A DNA stretch of 64,000 nt from Alnus glutinosa (taxonomy: Eukaryota > Streptophyta > Magnoliopsida > Fagales > Betulaceae): positions 37,715,804 through 37,779,803 of the forward strand of contig NC_084888.1 in assembly GCF_958979055.1 (NCBI RefSeq), given 5' to 3'. The position numbers and the translations under genes were made by a program. Under the pieces are notes generated by a model. That model was not told where the DNA came from. It did not search any database and was given only the letters and a program-made list of their open reading frames with translations. Below, piece after piece: positions 54,128-64,000 of this stretch. The stretch's first letter is position 1. Each line of letters opens with the position of its first letter.

Positions 54128-57100
54128 GGTTACTTTTAGAGATTAATATATTTAAGGTCTAGAATGGTTAGGATTGAGCCGGTATGCCTTTTAAAGGCGG
54201 ATAATTCTTGGAAATTTTGTCTGGTTTTTGAAAATGTGCAGTCTTTGCGCTCCTCTTTCAGTTGAACGCGTTTCCCCTATCACTTATTCTAATTTTCTCA
54301 CAGTATGGTGAACAAGTAGTAATGCCATTTTGAATGATACTTTCTCGTTCTCCTGTTTATGCAATGCATGTAGAGTTCTGATGAAGCACTTTGTGCACTT
54401 AATCATCCTGTAACTAAAATGAAGTAGAGCATAAAAACAAAAGAGAGTTTTGAATTACGGACAATGATGTCTAAGCACCTTAAAAGGGTTGCTCATTTGG
54501 CCGGATTTTGAAACATATACGTATTACGTAATACACCTATCCTTCATATTTGCTTTTTTCTTATACTTAATCGATTTCCTATGTGAGAAGCTGGATTTAA
54601 ATTCAAAAGCAGTTAATTTCTACATTTATGCAACAGAAATCAACACCCATCATCCAAAATCGTTGAAAAACAAAGAGTCCATTGATCAATTTCAACTTGG
54701 TGAAGAAGAGATGTCCCAAGTTACTGAGGTGACTGTAACTTTGGATTTGGATGCTTCTCAAGCGGATAAAACTGGAAAAAACACATTCCCCATAGCAGTC
54801 AATCTTGCCCGTGGAACAGTGGATCTCAATACTGAAATTTGTATGGCCAAAGATTCTGCCTGTGGTGGTAGTCAGAAATGTGCTGAGAATTCCAACGAAC
54901 TGTCTTTGCTCAGGAAGCATGACAGAGTACATGATAGTAATTGTGTGACCTCAAGAGGCATTGGCTTGGATCTTAACGCAGAAGATGTCTCTAGCTCAGT
55001 GAACCAGGAGACTTCTTATCCTTCCAAAGTTCATGATCATTTGAAGTCAAGAGATTTCTCAGAGTGTGGAAGTTCTATGGGCCCACTGGAAGAGGTAGAT
55101 CCAAAGAGACGCTGGGAGGAGATGAAGCAAAACGGTTTTCTCTCATCTTCTTATGGACGCATTCCAATGCCAAAGCAACGCGGAAGGAAAATTAAAGATT
55201 ACGTTATCAAGAAAAAGATGGAGCTTGCAAAGAGAGAACAGGTTGACCGGTTTGCTAAGATTGCTGCCCCAAGTGGACTGCTGAACGGATTAAACCCGGG
55301 GATTATAAACCATGTGAGAAACAGAAAACAGGTTCACTCCATTATAGAGGCCCTCGTAAGGTCTGAAAAACTTGAAAATGGCGACATTGGAAGCAAACAG
55401 GCAGCTCATATGAAAAGTGGAACTACAGAAGCTGGCAACAGGAAAGACTTAGAAAATATGAATGATCCAGGAACACATCGAGCCAGTTTTCTTCATGAAG
55501 ATGGACCTTTAAGTTCTTTATCTGGGATCAAGCAGACAAAAGAATACCCTATACCAATGAATAAATCTTCTCATTTGATTATAGAGGGCAAAGGTGGACT
55601 TAATGACCCCAGCATGGTAGAAAGGGTTCGCGGTAAAAGTTGTGCCTCACACTCCAACCCTGTCAGTGAGGATGATACACTAGAGCTGAAGTTGTCATCA
55701 TCAACTCAGGCATCTGAGAATACTAGCTCCTTGTCTAACGAGGAATCAGCAAACTTTGCCAGCACGTTTAAAGGTTAATATACAATTCCTTGATATCTTT
55801 GCTTCTCTGATGCTTTAAATGTTTACTGCCTTCTTTATTTCCTTTTCACAAAATTTTGTTTAAAAAAAAGTAGAAAACAGTCGGCACAATAATTTGGTAT
55901 GTTGTTGGGAGCATAGTCGTTACTGATGGGTGCAAGAAATTACATTTTTCAGTAATACACTCTTGTACAAGAAGAAAATGGTGATAGTTCCACAAGTAAT
56001 AAGTAAAGTAGGATTGAAGACCAGGTGATATTATACATAATTAGGCATCAGTAAAGATTGCTTTAGTGGTACAATGAGAAAAATAAAATCAGCTTAGATC
56101 TATTATTTTTTCTTTTTCAGCTGCTAGCGTTGCTTCTCAGTGGTTAGAACTTCTTCATCAAGATGCTCAAGGACGTCTTACTGGTATGCACTTGTCTTTA
56201 TACTATTATACGAGGTTGTTGAGGATGCTTTACTCTTTTGTTTGGTAATGTATGTTGTTCTGTAAATGCAGCACTACGACGTAGCAAGAAGAGAGTTCGA
56301 GCTGTAATTATGACAGAGTTGCCTTTCTTGATATCAAAAGAATTCTCATCTGATCAGGAGAATAATCCTTATGTCACGAAAAATTCCACTGATAGAGTTC
56401 TCAATAATACAGCTGCAGACATGCATCGAGCAAGATGGAGTGCTCTGTTTGATCAAATGGATAAAGGACTTACTGAAGAAGAGAAACACCTTGTGAGTAT
56501 ATCAAAGAGAATTTTCTGTTTCACTTGCTGTATCTAAAACGGTGAAATATCCTGGCCTTAGAATCTGCGCTGTACGCACCTTGAACAGACATGGGACGCC
56601 TAAAGATCTCTTTTTTTTTTAAAGAAAAACTAAAACTCTTTTTTTTTTCTCAATGGAAAAGAGAAGAATGATTTCTGCCAACTTAACTGCTTAAATTCCT
56701 TTGGATACTTCGTGATGGAATAGAAATTTATTTTCTTTTACTTAATGTAAATTTCTCTGCAGAACGTTTTATAAGGCTCAGTATCTTTAAGGGTTTTCTT
56801 GATCATGAATTTCAGGAAAGTTGGTTGAACCAAATAAAAGAAATGCAGCTTCATTGTGACCGGGGTCTGCACCATGTCCACTGGAACATGAGTTTTGGCC
56901 TGAAACAGCTGGGAACATCAGAAAATGAATCCAGGTAACGCCCATTGTAGTTATTTCTGCTATCATCAACCTATTATTCTCATGGATATGTCCTAGTGGT
57001 ACATTGTACGCCATATTTTTCAGCTCCACTAAGCACGCTTTCATCTTATTTACATACAAATGCAGTGAATTAATGTATGAAACAGCCGGCTGGTCTATAA

Positions 57101-58329
57101 GTACTTCCAATTCAATTAGATTACAAATTTTGATTTACAATTTTGGAAGGGAGGGAGAAGGAGAATCCTGTCTATGATATTTTCTGGTTTGTAACACATT
57201 TCCGTTATGAAGTTAGAAAAGTGTCAAGCATAAGATTCCTACATCCGTTGGCAAGAGCACGCACCTTGAATTGGCTTTATAAACTTGGACTCAGCAAAAT
57301 CTTATGTTCTATAATCACATAAATTTTCAAAAATTGCATTGCAATAGAATAAGAATTCTGGAAATTGAGTAAAGTCAGCTTTGTCTTTTGTCCAGAGAAA
57401 GAGTATATAGAGGTTTACTTTGTTTGTTGTGAAAGTCCATATGTTGAGACCCAGTTATTGTGCGTTTACCTTCAAACTGTTTCCTGCAAATTTTAAACTG
57501 ATCTTCTTGATTCAAATGTCCTGTGGAACATTGAATCCCCGTTTTCTACCATAACCTTAATTAAATTGTCACGTTTCTTTCTTCTATTTGATTCATAATC
57601 AGAGAAAATCATTGTTGCTTAACAAAGAAATGAATTGTTTGGTCATTTTCATTTTTCTTTTGCTAATATACACAAGATCTCGTTATCGAAATTAGAATAT
57701 ACTTTGTAGTGTTATCCAAGTATTCTATTAAGTTTTTCTCTATATTTGTAATTAGGATGTTGTAAGCTTTCTCTAATAGGTTATTCTTATGTCATTATTA
57801 TCCGTGGAAATAATAAAAATACACATGAATGATGTTGTAACTTGTACTTCTAGATGTAATAAATACTTGTCCTCAGATTAATTCAGTGTAAGTTACATGT
57901 CATTGTAAAAATTACAAATTACTAATTTTTTGTGCATAATCGACCCTTGCATTTAAGTCTTTTGGTATAAGCTGAAGTTTCATAAGAAAGTCATGTACTT
58001 TTAACAAAAATATGGATCAAGATTAAAAGATGGAGATGATATGTATATATCCCATTCGTTAGTTGTAGCTCCAGACAAATACATGCCACTTGCCTACAAC
58101 ATAGGATTCATGTATCAGAACTCTTTCTAAAAGAACTTCAGTTCTATCAGGGTGTGTGAGTGAATTTACCAAGTAAAAAGAAAAACATTAAACAGTTGGA
58201 TCACTTTGTTCATCTTGCAGATCAAGAAAACTGGATAACTCAGAGAAGGAACTAGCTGTTATGGCTGCTGCGGCTTCCATTTACTCGACATCCAATTTTC
58301 TTTTGTCAGAGAACGTATCCTGTTTCTGA
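53790..58329 (+). CDS. Putative nuclear protein with EAR-like motif, function unknown
   Basis: Seven exons: 53790-53840, 53937-54039, 54637-55773, 56121-56183, 56272-56492, 56816-56934, 58221-58329; 1803 bp, 600 aa, GT-AG and in frame. The N-terminal half is disordered, with LDLNAED (162-168). A basic module follows: PKQRGRK (230-236), AT-hook-like, then KKKMELAKREQVDRFAKIA and APSGLLNGLNPGIINHVRNR (about 262-281). LELKL (400-404) fits the LxLxL EAR repression motif. The C-terminal third is helical and well conserved by recall: AASVASQWLELLHQD, RRSKKRVRAVIMTELPFL, MHRARWSALFDQMDKGL, EEEKHLESWLNQIKEMQLHC and EKELAVMAAAASIYSTSNFL. Basic clusters suggest nuclear location; a co-repressor role is only inference. 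Intron 6 is 1.29 kb and shows nothing notable. Confidence 0.88.
54065..54129 (+). repeat. T-run followed by (TTG)n microsatellite
   Basis: About 33 T then about 11 TTG units, in intron 2 of the putative nuclear protein gene. Confidence 0.95.
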
Positions 58330-59574
58330 TCATAACTAGTCTTTTCTCCCCTCTGTCTAATCATATTGACCTTTTCTCCATGGTACCATCCTTGATAAAT
58401 CTCCATGTGCTTTAACAACTAGTGCTTAGGTCTCCCAGATGGAAAAGGTTCTGCTGGTTGTTGAGCCCTGTAACTTTAGATGTGAGATCATTTTTTTCTT
58501 TTTTCTTTTTCTTTTTGGGTCAAATCTACTTGCTTCCCTTTATGGGAGTAGAGGCCTTATCTGATAGTTAGAAATGTAATTGATGAATTAAAAATTTGTA
58601 AGAATATTTCCTATATTCTTTTTCCCTTGGTTCTGGAAAGAAGACAACTGTGGGTGAATTTCAGATTTCTATTGCACTTTCTCTTTGCAATCTCTTTTTT
58701 TTGGTATTGTACATGCTTTCTCTTGCTGGGTTTCTATTATGAGAATTTCACTTCATTAGTTACTAGCTTTTCTTCACTTTGTTTGGGTGGCAAATATTCT
58801 CATCCATCAATACAAGATATATCCATGTCTCTATCCTTTTGTATCTTGGCCAGGCGACAAACAACTTGTTTTCTCATAGTCCTAGCTATCATGTTCCTCC
58901 CCCTTTAATCGTCATCTTCACCAAGCTGGCACGTGCTGCCTAAATTTGTCATGTAAAAAGAGAAGTTGAGCTAGAGCGGGCAGACTATTCAAAATCTGTT
59001 TAAATAAATGAGTCTTATAAGAGCTCTTTTACATTTTTTGTTGTCCAAACTAATAGCAATCTGAACAGTAAAATTGTTGAAGATCTTTATCCAGCATTTG
59101 GATGGAATAGCAACTCAAACTAGAAAAAAACGAAGTGTTAGGTCAGAGCAACACCCAAATTTGGGTTGCAAATAGATTGTTCAAAAAGTTCTTTGCATGA
59201 GAGGGAGAGAGTGCGTGTCTGTGAGACCAACAAATTGAAGTAGCACCAGATCTTATAAACCAAAATTGATTACATGTTCGTTTTCCTTCTATACACAAGC
59301 TTTGCTTAAATACAACGTAGCTCAAACTAAAGCAAAGACGACTATAATAATGCTCCTATCTCCAATCTCCAATCTCATCCAGGTTTTCTCAAATCAGTAA
59401 TGACAAAGCTTCCATAATTTACAGGGCCTCAATAATCATGATGTTCGCTTGTAAGAAATACGACAATGCAAGTACAAACAAGAACCCTCTTCCTCTAGAG
59501 TGACAAAATATTTCAAGCGTGGGATATTGGTAAAGTATGTTTTATACAACATTTCCATTTGGTATGCTGCAGCT
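58330..59574. other. Intergenic between convergent genes
   Basis: Holds the 3' flanks of the 53790 gene and of the PUB62-like gene. Pyrimidine-rich tracts are present; no gene is recognised. Confidence 0.55.
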
Positions 59575-62500
59575 CTAGAGCCAGTTTGGTGCCATCTTGC
59601 TTGACATTGGCTTCAAGGATGGGTCATCTGAAACCTTGGCGAGTGAGCGATACTGCAATTTTACACTTTCCGCATTGTCCAATGTCTTGACTACGTACCT
59701 ATATATTAGTTTTGCATCAGTAACAAAAGCAAATTAAATTTTTATTATTTTAGATTCGAATGAACAATTCAACACAAGCAGTATTATAGTAAATGCTAAT
59801 TAATACACCAGATAACTAAACCAAGAGAATCTGGCTCTTTCTCATGTCTCATTCCCCATGATTCCTTTTATCCTGCTTTTTGTTTCTATTCTAACTTAGA
59901 ATCAAATCTCTCAACTGACTGTGAATGATGCTTCTTGGCCTGTTCCCAAAACTGTTTTCTGATCTAAGCTACTGAGTTCAATTGTAACTATAACTTCATC
60001 CACACAGGTACAGAGAAAGATAACCGCTGCAATGCAAATGTCAGGTCAGAAAAAAAAGAGTACTGATCACAACCAAATTCATCTTCAACATCAAAATGCC
60101 TATACCACACCAGTCAAAGGTTCTAACTAGCACTGCTGTATACAACCTCAACATTCTTCCAGCATTCAAAGAATGCATTATGAGAATAGGTACCCGCTAC
60201 ACTAATTTATCCTATATGACCATCCTAGTACATTATGGAGATTCAAACTACCAGCTCAGCAATGTATCAGTCCCAACTATTTGGCACCAATAAAGAATTT
60301 CTTCTTTTTCAGCTCTATTTAGAGCCATAACCTCCATTAGATCTTTGGCGTTGAAATTCAGACAATGACAATGTACATCAAGATAGGTGTCTTAACTAAT
60401 ATTTCAAACCTTAGAAACTGTAGACAAGGTAAGGGAAATAGAAGAAGAAAAATGTCTAACCATCCATTTAAGCATTGTGTTGTTACAATAGCCTCCCGTC
60501 CAACAAAGCGCTGTGGTGTCCTCTTGTTCCCCTGATCCATTTTCCCTCCAATTATTACTTTCAAGAAACTACTAAACAAGAATTACAAGAAAACCTTGGG
60601 ACTTTGTTTTCCATAGAAAAGAACCTTTATGATGACCCGGTCTGTCACTGCAAATGGAAACTGAACACCTCTACCCCTAGAAGGATCCATGAGAGTTGAA
60701 TCGCCAAAACCACCCTTGTCCTACAAGAAACAAAATAGATATTTGAAAGGAACTGTCAAGTAAAATGTAATGACAGTTGTAAGTAGCCAGGCTGTCCATT
60801 CTCAAGCCAGACTGGCTGAAAAAGTAGTACCATAATGTGCAAGAAATTATGAATAGAACATGCCATACAAGAGAATGTTGAAAGACAGCAATAGGGTGCA
60901 GAGCTGCATGGTTAAAAGAGAGGTCAGCCCAGATCAAACTACACAAGTTAAAACTTGGCAATCTGTCTTGTTCATTTCCATCTATCCAACAAGCACAAGA
61001 GGAAACAACATGAGAGCTGCGTAATCTCAAAAAGACGGCATTAGGGTGCAGGGAGGCATTGTAGGGCAGGCCCGCCCAGATCAATTTGCAGAAGTATAAA
61101 AAAGAAAACTGGACCATCAGCTTTACGCATTTCCTTTTGGAAAACAAGGAATATAGGCTGTTCTCTCTCTCTCTCTCTCTCTCAAAACCACAGGCATGTA
61201 CCATTTGTAATGTCTTTATGAAACTTAGAATGTTACAAAATTTGAGGCATAAAAGACTAGCGTGGCCAAACCTTTCTCTTCTTTTGAACTCTATCTATCT
61301 CTCGAAAACACACTATTTCTAGTGTCTTTATGAAACTTAGGATGTTGCAAAGTTTGAGACATAAAAAATAATAACCTCATCAAACCTTTTCCTTCTTTTG
61401 GATGAGCAATAAGGGCATTTTGCCACATATCTGTTGCTCTCTCACACCCTGACGACCCCCCCCCCCCCCCCCTCTATCTCTCTCTCAAGATGCACTATTT
61501 CGAATGTCTTTATGAAACTTAGAAATTTACAAAATTTGAGGCATAAAAAAGACTAACCTGGTCAAACCTTTCTCTCCTTCTTTTGGATGAGCGATAAAGC
61601 AGTAATTCTTCTTCCCGGCGGAATGCTTGCACAGCAGCTCGCAATGCTGAACATGTAAAGCCAACAAAAAAGAAGAAGCAAATAATCAGACTAAGTATCA
61701 TACAAACATACTAACATTCTAAACATGACTTAAATACTCCGTTTATATACTTGCTTTTGGCTGTAACAGTTACTGACCCAATTCCCAATTCTTGCAACCC
61801 TATGGGTTGTAAACCTCTCATTATCATTAAGAAATTTTGGCCTACTCAAAAACAGTGGCCTCAGTATTAACAAACAACTCTAAACACAAAATACTTGCAA
61901 AACACTCAAAACTACTTTTACTTTTATGTTACATCATAACATTTTTTCAACCGGAAAGCAAAAAACACTCTAAAAAGTTTTATCAAATGAACCCAATAAC
62001 ACTGGTTCCCCCCCCCCCCCAAAAAAAAAAAAAACAAAAAAACAAAAATAAGAGATTTTAGTTCTCGGCTCTGGAGTTTGGGCTCTTTTTTTTCCTTCCT
62101 TTTTAGTTTTATCATATATGTTGCGACTTGAATAATCAAGTCAGATGGGTCCCGGCACTATTTCTTTCTCTGTTGGATTGGTTTGGAAAAACAGCTGCCT
62201 ACCCTTCCTCCTTTTCCTAGCCTATTTGGAAGTCTTATCTTACGCTGCCTATGCTCCTATAAAAGAACAAACTCGGCCAGTTTATGAACGTGGAGAAAAG
62301 AGAGAAATGCAAGTCGTGCAACAGAAACAAAGTGAGTCGCACAGCTTCAACCGCCAGAAATTTCTCACAAATTGTAGTGCCGCACGGTACTAAGAAAAAA
62401 AGAGAAGTTTTCTCATTTGTGTGACAGTGAGAATTGAGTGTACAGGGCTTTGGGTTTTGAGTGATTTTCTTCTTGCTACTGTATGTACTTCAATTTTTGA

Positions 62501-64000
62501 TAGTGAATTTCCTCTTGGTCGTCTCCGCTTATGGATATAGGCTTGTTAAGCTAAACCACATTAAATCTTGGTGTCCTATGTGATTGAGTTACTTTTATTC
62601 TATTCTTTTTCTGCTTCTTTGGGATCCTAAAATTAGAATTCTAGTTGATGCACAATAAAAACAGGCTACATACCACTACAAACTGTAAGAAGTAGATTAC
62701 GATAATCTTTTATGTCAGAATCTAGACTTACAGAGATTTGGAGCCATTGAGTCTTCTGAAATTGACTGAGAACAAGTGTAGCAAGCTTTCTGAAGATGCA
62801 TCATAAGATTTAATCAAAATACTATTTGATGGCCACAGTTCGAAGAAATGGCTAGTATTACACTGACCCCAAAAAAACTTCCAACCTAGGAACTAGATGC
62901 CCATAATTAATTAATTCATAAAAATCAAATATGAACGGCAAGTGAAAAAGGATGCTAACACCATAAGAAAAAGCACCGAGAAAACACAGCTCAAAAAGAT
63001 CAGGATGCACAGGAGTTGCCAAAGGAAGCGACTGTATTGGATCATAAAATGAGCCAATGTTGCACATTTTCACATTATAGTACGAGGAAGGAAGGATTTT
63101 CAATATATTTGCTCACGTGCAGAACTCACTTCAATAATTTTGCAAGCAAATGATGATTACAAAGATAACCACCAAACACTGATGGTGTGCAAGCACACTC
63201 AAATCAGTGGGCAAATTTCAAAGCCCCAAAACTACTATTCTGCTGTGACTTCAATTTGTCTGTGCTTATATGTCATAAAAAATAGTGCACATCGATTTTT
63301 ACCCAGCACCAGAAATTATGTATAACTTTCAATAATGTGACAGAAATAATCATGTTAAGAGGAATTTTCTGAGAACTCACCATTCTAGTAACATGTTGCA
63401 TTCCACCACCACCGAAGGAGTGTCCACAAGATAATATCATCGCATCATCCATGAGAGCTCCCCTGAATAATGAAAAAGTATGATTAAAGTATAAGATATG
63501 ATTCTAATAATGAAGAGGCTAAAAGACACATTCACCAGGAAAAAAAAATTGTGCACAACGTGCCTGTACACATGCACGCACACATAAAGACATACCTACA
63601 TTCAAATGTATATAAAAATCAGATCATACTTATAGAAGAGCTCACAAAATGTTTTTTTTTTTTCCTTTTTGTTGTTAACCAATAAAGTAATACATAGAGC
63701 AGCAATAAAAAGCAGCTCATGATAAAACAAACAAACTTACGTGACGGGGTCGGAAAGAATCGCCCTGAGTGAGTCTCCGTACTCACTTGAAACGGAAACA
63801 TCCTTTCTCCCACTAAACCCGCAGCCGTTGTCCACAACTGCTACCACATCCTTGTGCCCAGAAGCAGAAGCAGCAAGACCAGAAGACCCCTCCAAATACT
63901 GAGAGTAATACAAATCCCCATCGGATTCCGCAATCGTGACCGCATTTTGGTAACCCCCGACTCTGAGCCTCTCCTGCTGCTGTTGATGATGATGATGATG
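59575..64000 (-). CDS. PUB62: U-box E3 ubiquitin ligase, PUB62-like (5' end outside window)
   Basis: Partial: the first exon runs off the right edge. Minus-strand segments: 64000-63741, 63462-63381, 62789-62732, 61646-61558, 60720-60625, 60531-60461, 59698-59575, encoding 259 visible residues. A His/Gln run (HHHHHQQQQ) is followed by the U-box: LRAILSDPVTGALMDDAMIL, SCGHSFGGGGMQHV and KACYTCSQSISEDSMAPNL, then RAAVQAFRREEE and a basic SSKRRRERFDQ stretch. The C-terminal part is a small conserved domain: RGRGVQFPFAVTDRVIIKGN, KRTPQRFVGREAIVTTQCLN, YVVKTLDNAESVKLQYRSLA and KMAPNWL. This layout matches Arabidopsis PUB62/PUB63. Its role is substrate ubiquitination with an E2; targets are unknown. 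Intron 4 contains tandem copies of the end of the fourth visible exon. Confidence 0.92.
60885..61100. repeat. Diverged tandem duplication in PUB62 intron
   Basis: Two segments, about 60890-60950 and 61042-61100, share RTTAGGGTGCAG...GCAT, then CCCAGATCAA and ACARAAGT-like ends. They are offset by about 150 bp and considerably diverged. Confidence 0.6.
61211..61600 (-). repeat. Three tandem copies of an exon-intron junction in PUB62
   Basis: Blocks starting TGTCTTTATGAAACTTAG at 61211, 61323 and 61505 each continue through a TTTGAGRCATAAAA segment. Each then runs into sequence matching the last ~45 bases of exon 61646-61558 and its donor. The third block is the real exon end; the other two lie in the downstream intron. 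(CT)n tracts separate them. Confidence 0.85.
61456..61472. repeat. Poly(C) tract, 17 bases
   Basis: Uninterrupted C-run between the second and third tandem copies in the PUB62 intron, followed by (CT)n. Such runs are rare in this AT-rich sequence. Confidence 0.9.

Noticed and set aside
62145-62393. 82-residue open frame on the plus strand inside the PUB62 gene
   Set aside because: It lies within a PUB62 intron on the opposite strand, matches no family I know, and has no splice or promoter support.

Overview
This is a stretch of nuclear DNA from a flowering plant, almost certainly a eudicot and probably a woody one. The genes have short exons, AT-rich GT-AG introns and plant-only families: a HAK/KUP/KT potassium transporter, an alpha-expansin, a chalcone-isomerase-like protein, an ATL RING-H2 ligase and a plant U-box ligase. 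The spaces between them hold MITEs, tRNA-derived SINEs, non-LTR retroposons, LTR fossils and microsatellites. The species cannot be named from the sequence alone.

Ten host genes are supported. From left to right: KUP2-like K+ transporter (+, 3652-8978, 9 exons); a small putative plastid protein with a CxxC/HxxC motif (+, 10129-11005, 3 exons); ETG1/MCMBP, the MCM-binding replisome factor (+, 12702-17894, 14 exons), with a consensus E2F site 74 bp upstream of its ATG; an alpha-expansin (-, 19711-20664, 3 exons); a group I bZIP orthologous to bZIP18 (-, 25676-32044, 4 exons), whose first intron carries an antisense, damaged L1-type LINE; an intronless ATL RING-H2 ligase (+, 35410-36018); CHIL, the non-catalytic chalcone-isomerase-like enhancer of flavonoid synthesis (-, 40857-42188), whose start codon appears to be split by intron 1; an intronless conserved plant protein of unknown function (+, 51126-51827); a 600-residue putative nuclear protein (+, 53790-58329, 7 exons); and the 3' part of a PUB62-type U-box ligase (-, 59575-64000, running off the right edge). 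For the multi-exon genes that are complete here, the predicted exons sum to an exact multiple of three and join in frame, which supports the models.

The repeats fall mainly in 18-25 kb, 32-40 kb and 42-51 kb. The clearest are two long-TIR MITEs with perfect 9-bp target duplications (49-536 and 49295-49837), a TIR MITE with a 9-bp duplication at 39.7-40.0 kb, a poly(A) retroposon with an 18-bp or longer target duplication (46.1-47.1 kb), a Ty1/copia-type solo LTR (40154-40553), a probable Ty3/gypsy-type LTR relic (about 43.1-45.95 kb) with a degenerate TGACGTCT array, and a hAT-like element (48.0-49.2 kb).

The genes look like independent housekeeping, growth and signalling loci. I see no operon-like or clustered pathway and no undescribed multi-gene system. 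The best leads are local: the split CHIL start codon, exon-derived tandem copies in a PUB62 intron, an in-frame duplication in ETG1, and two conserved proteins whose function I cannot assign.
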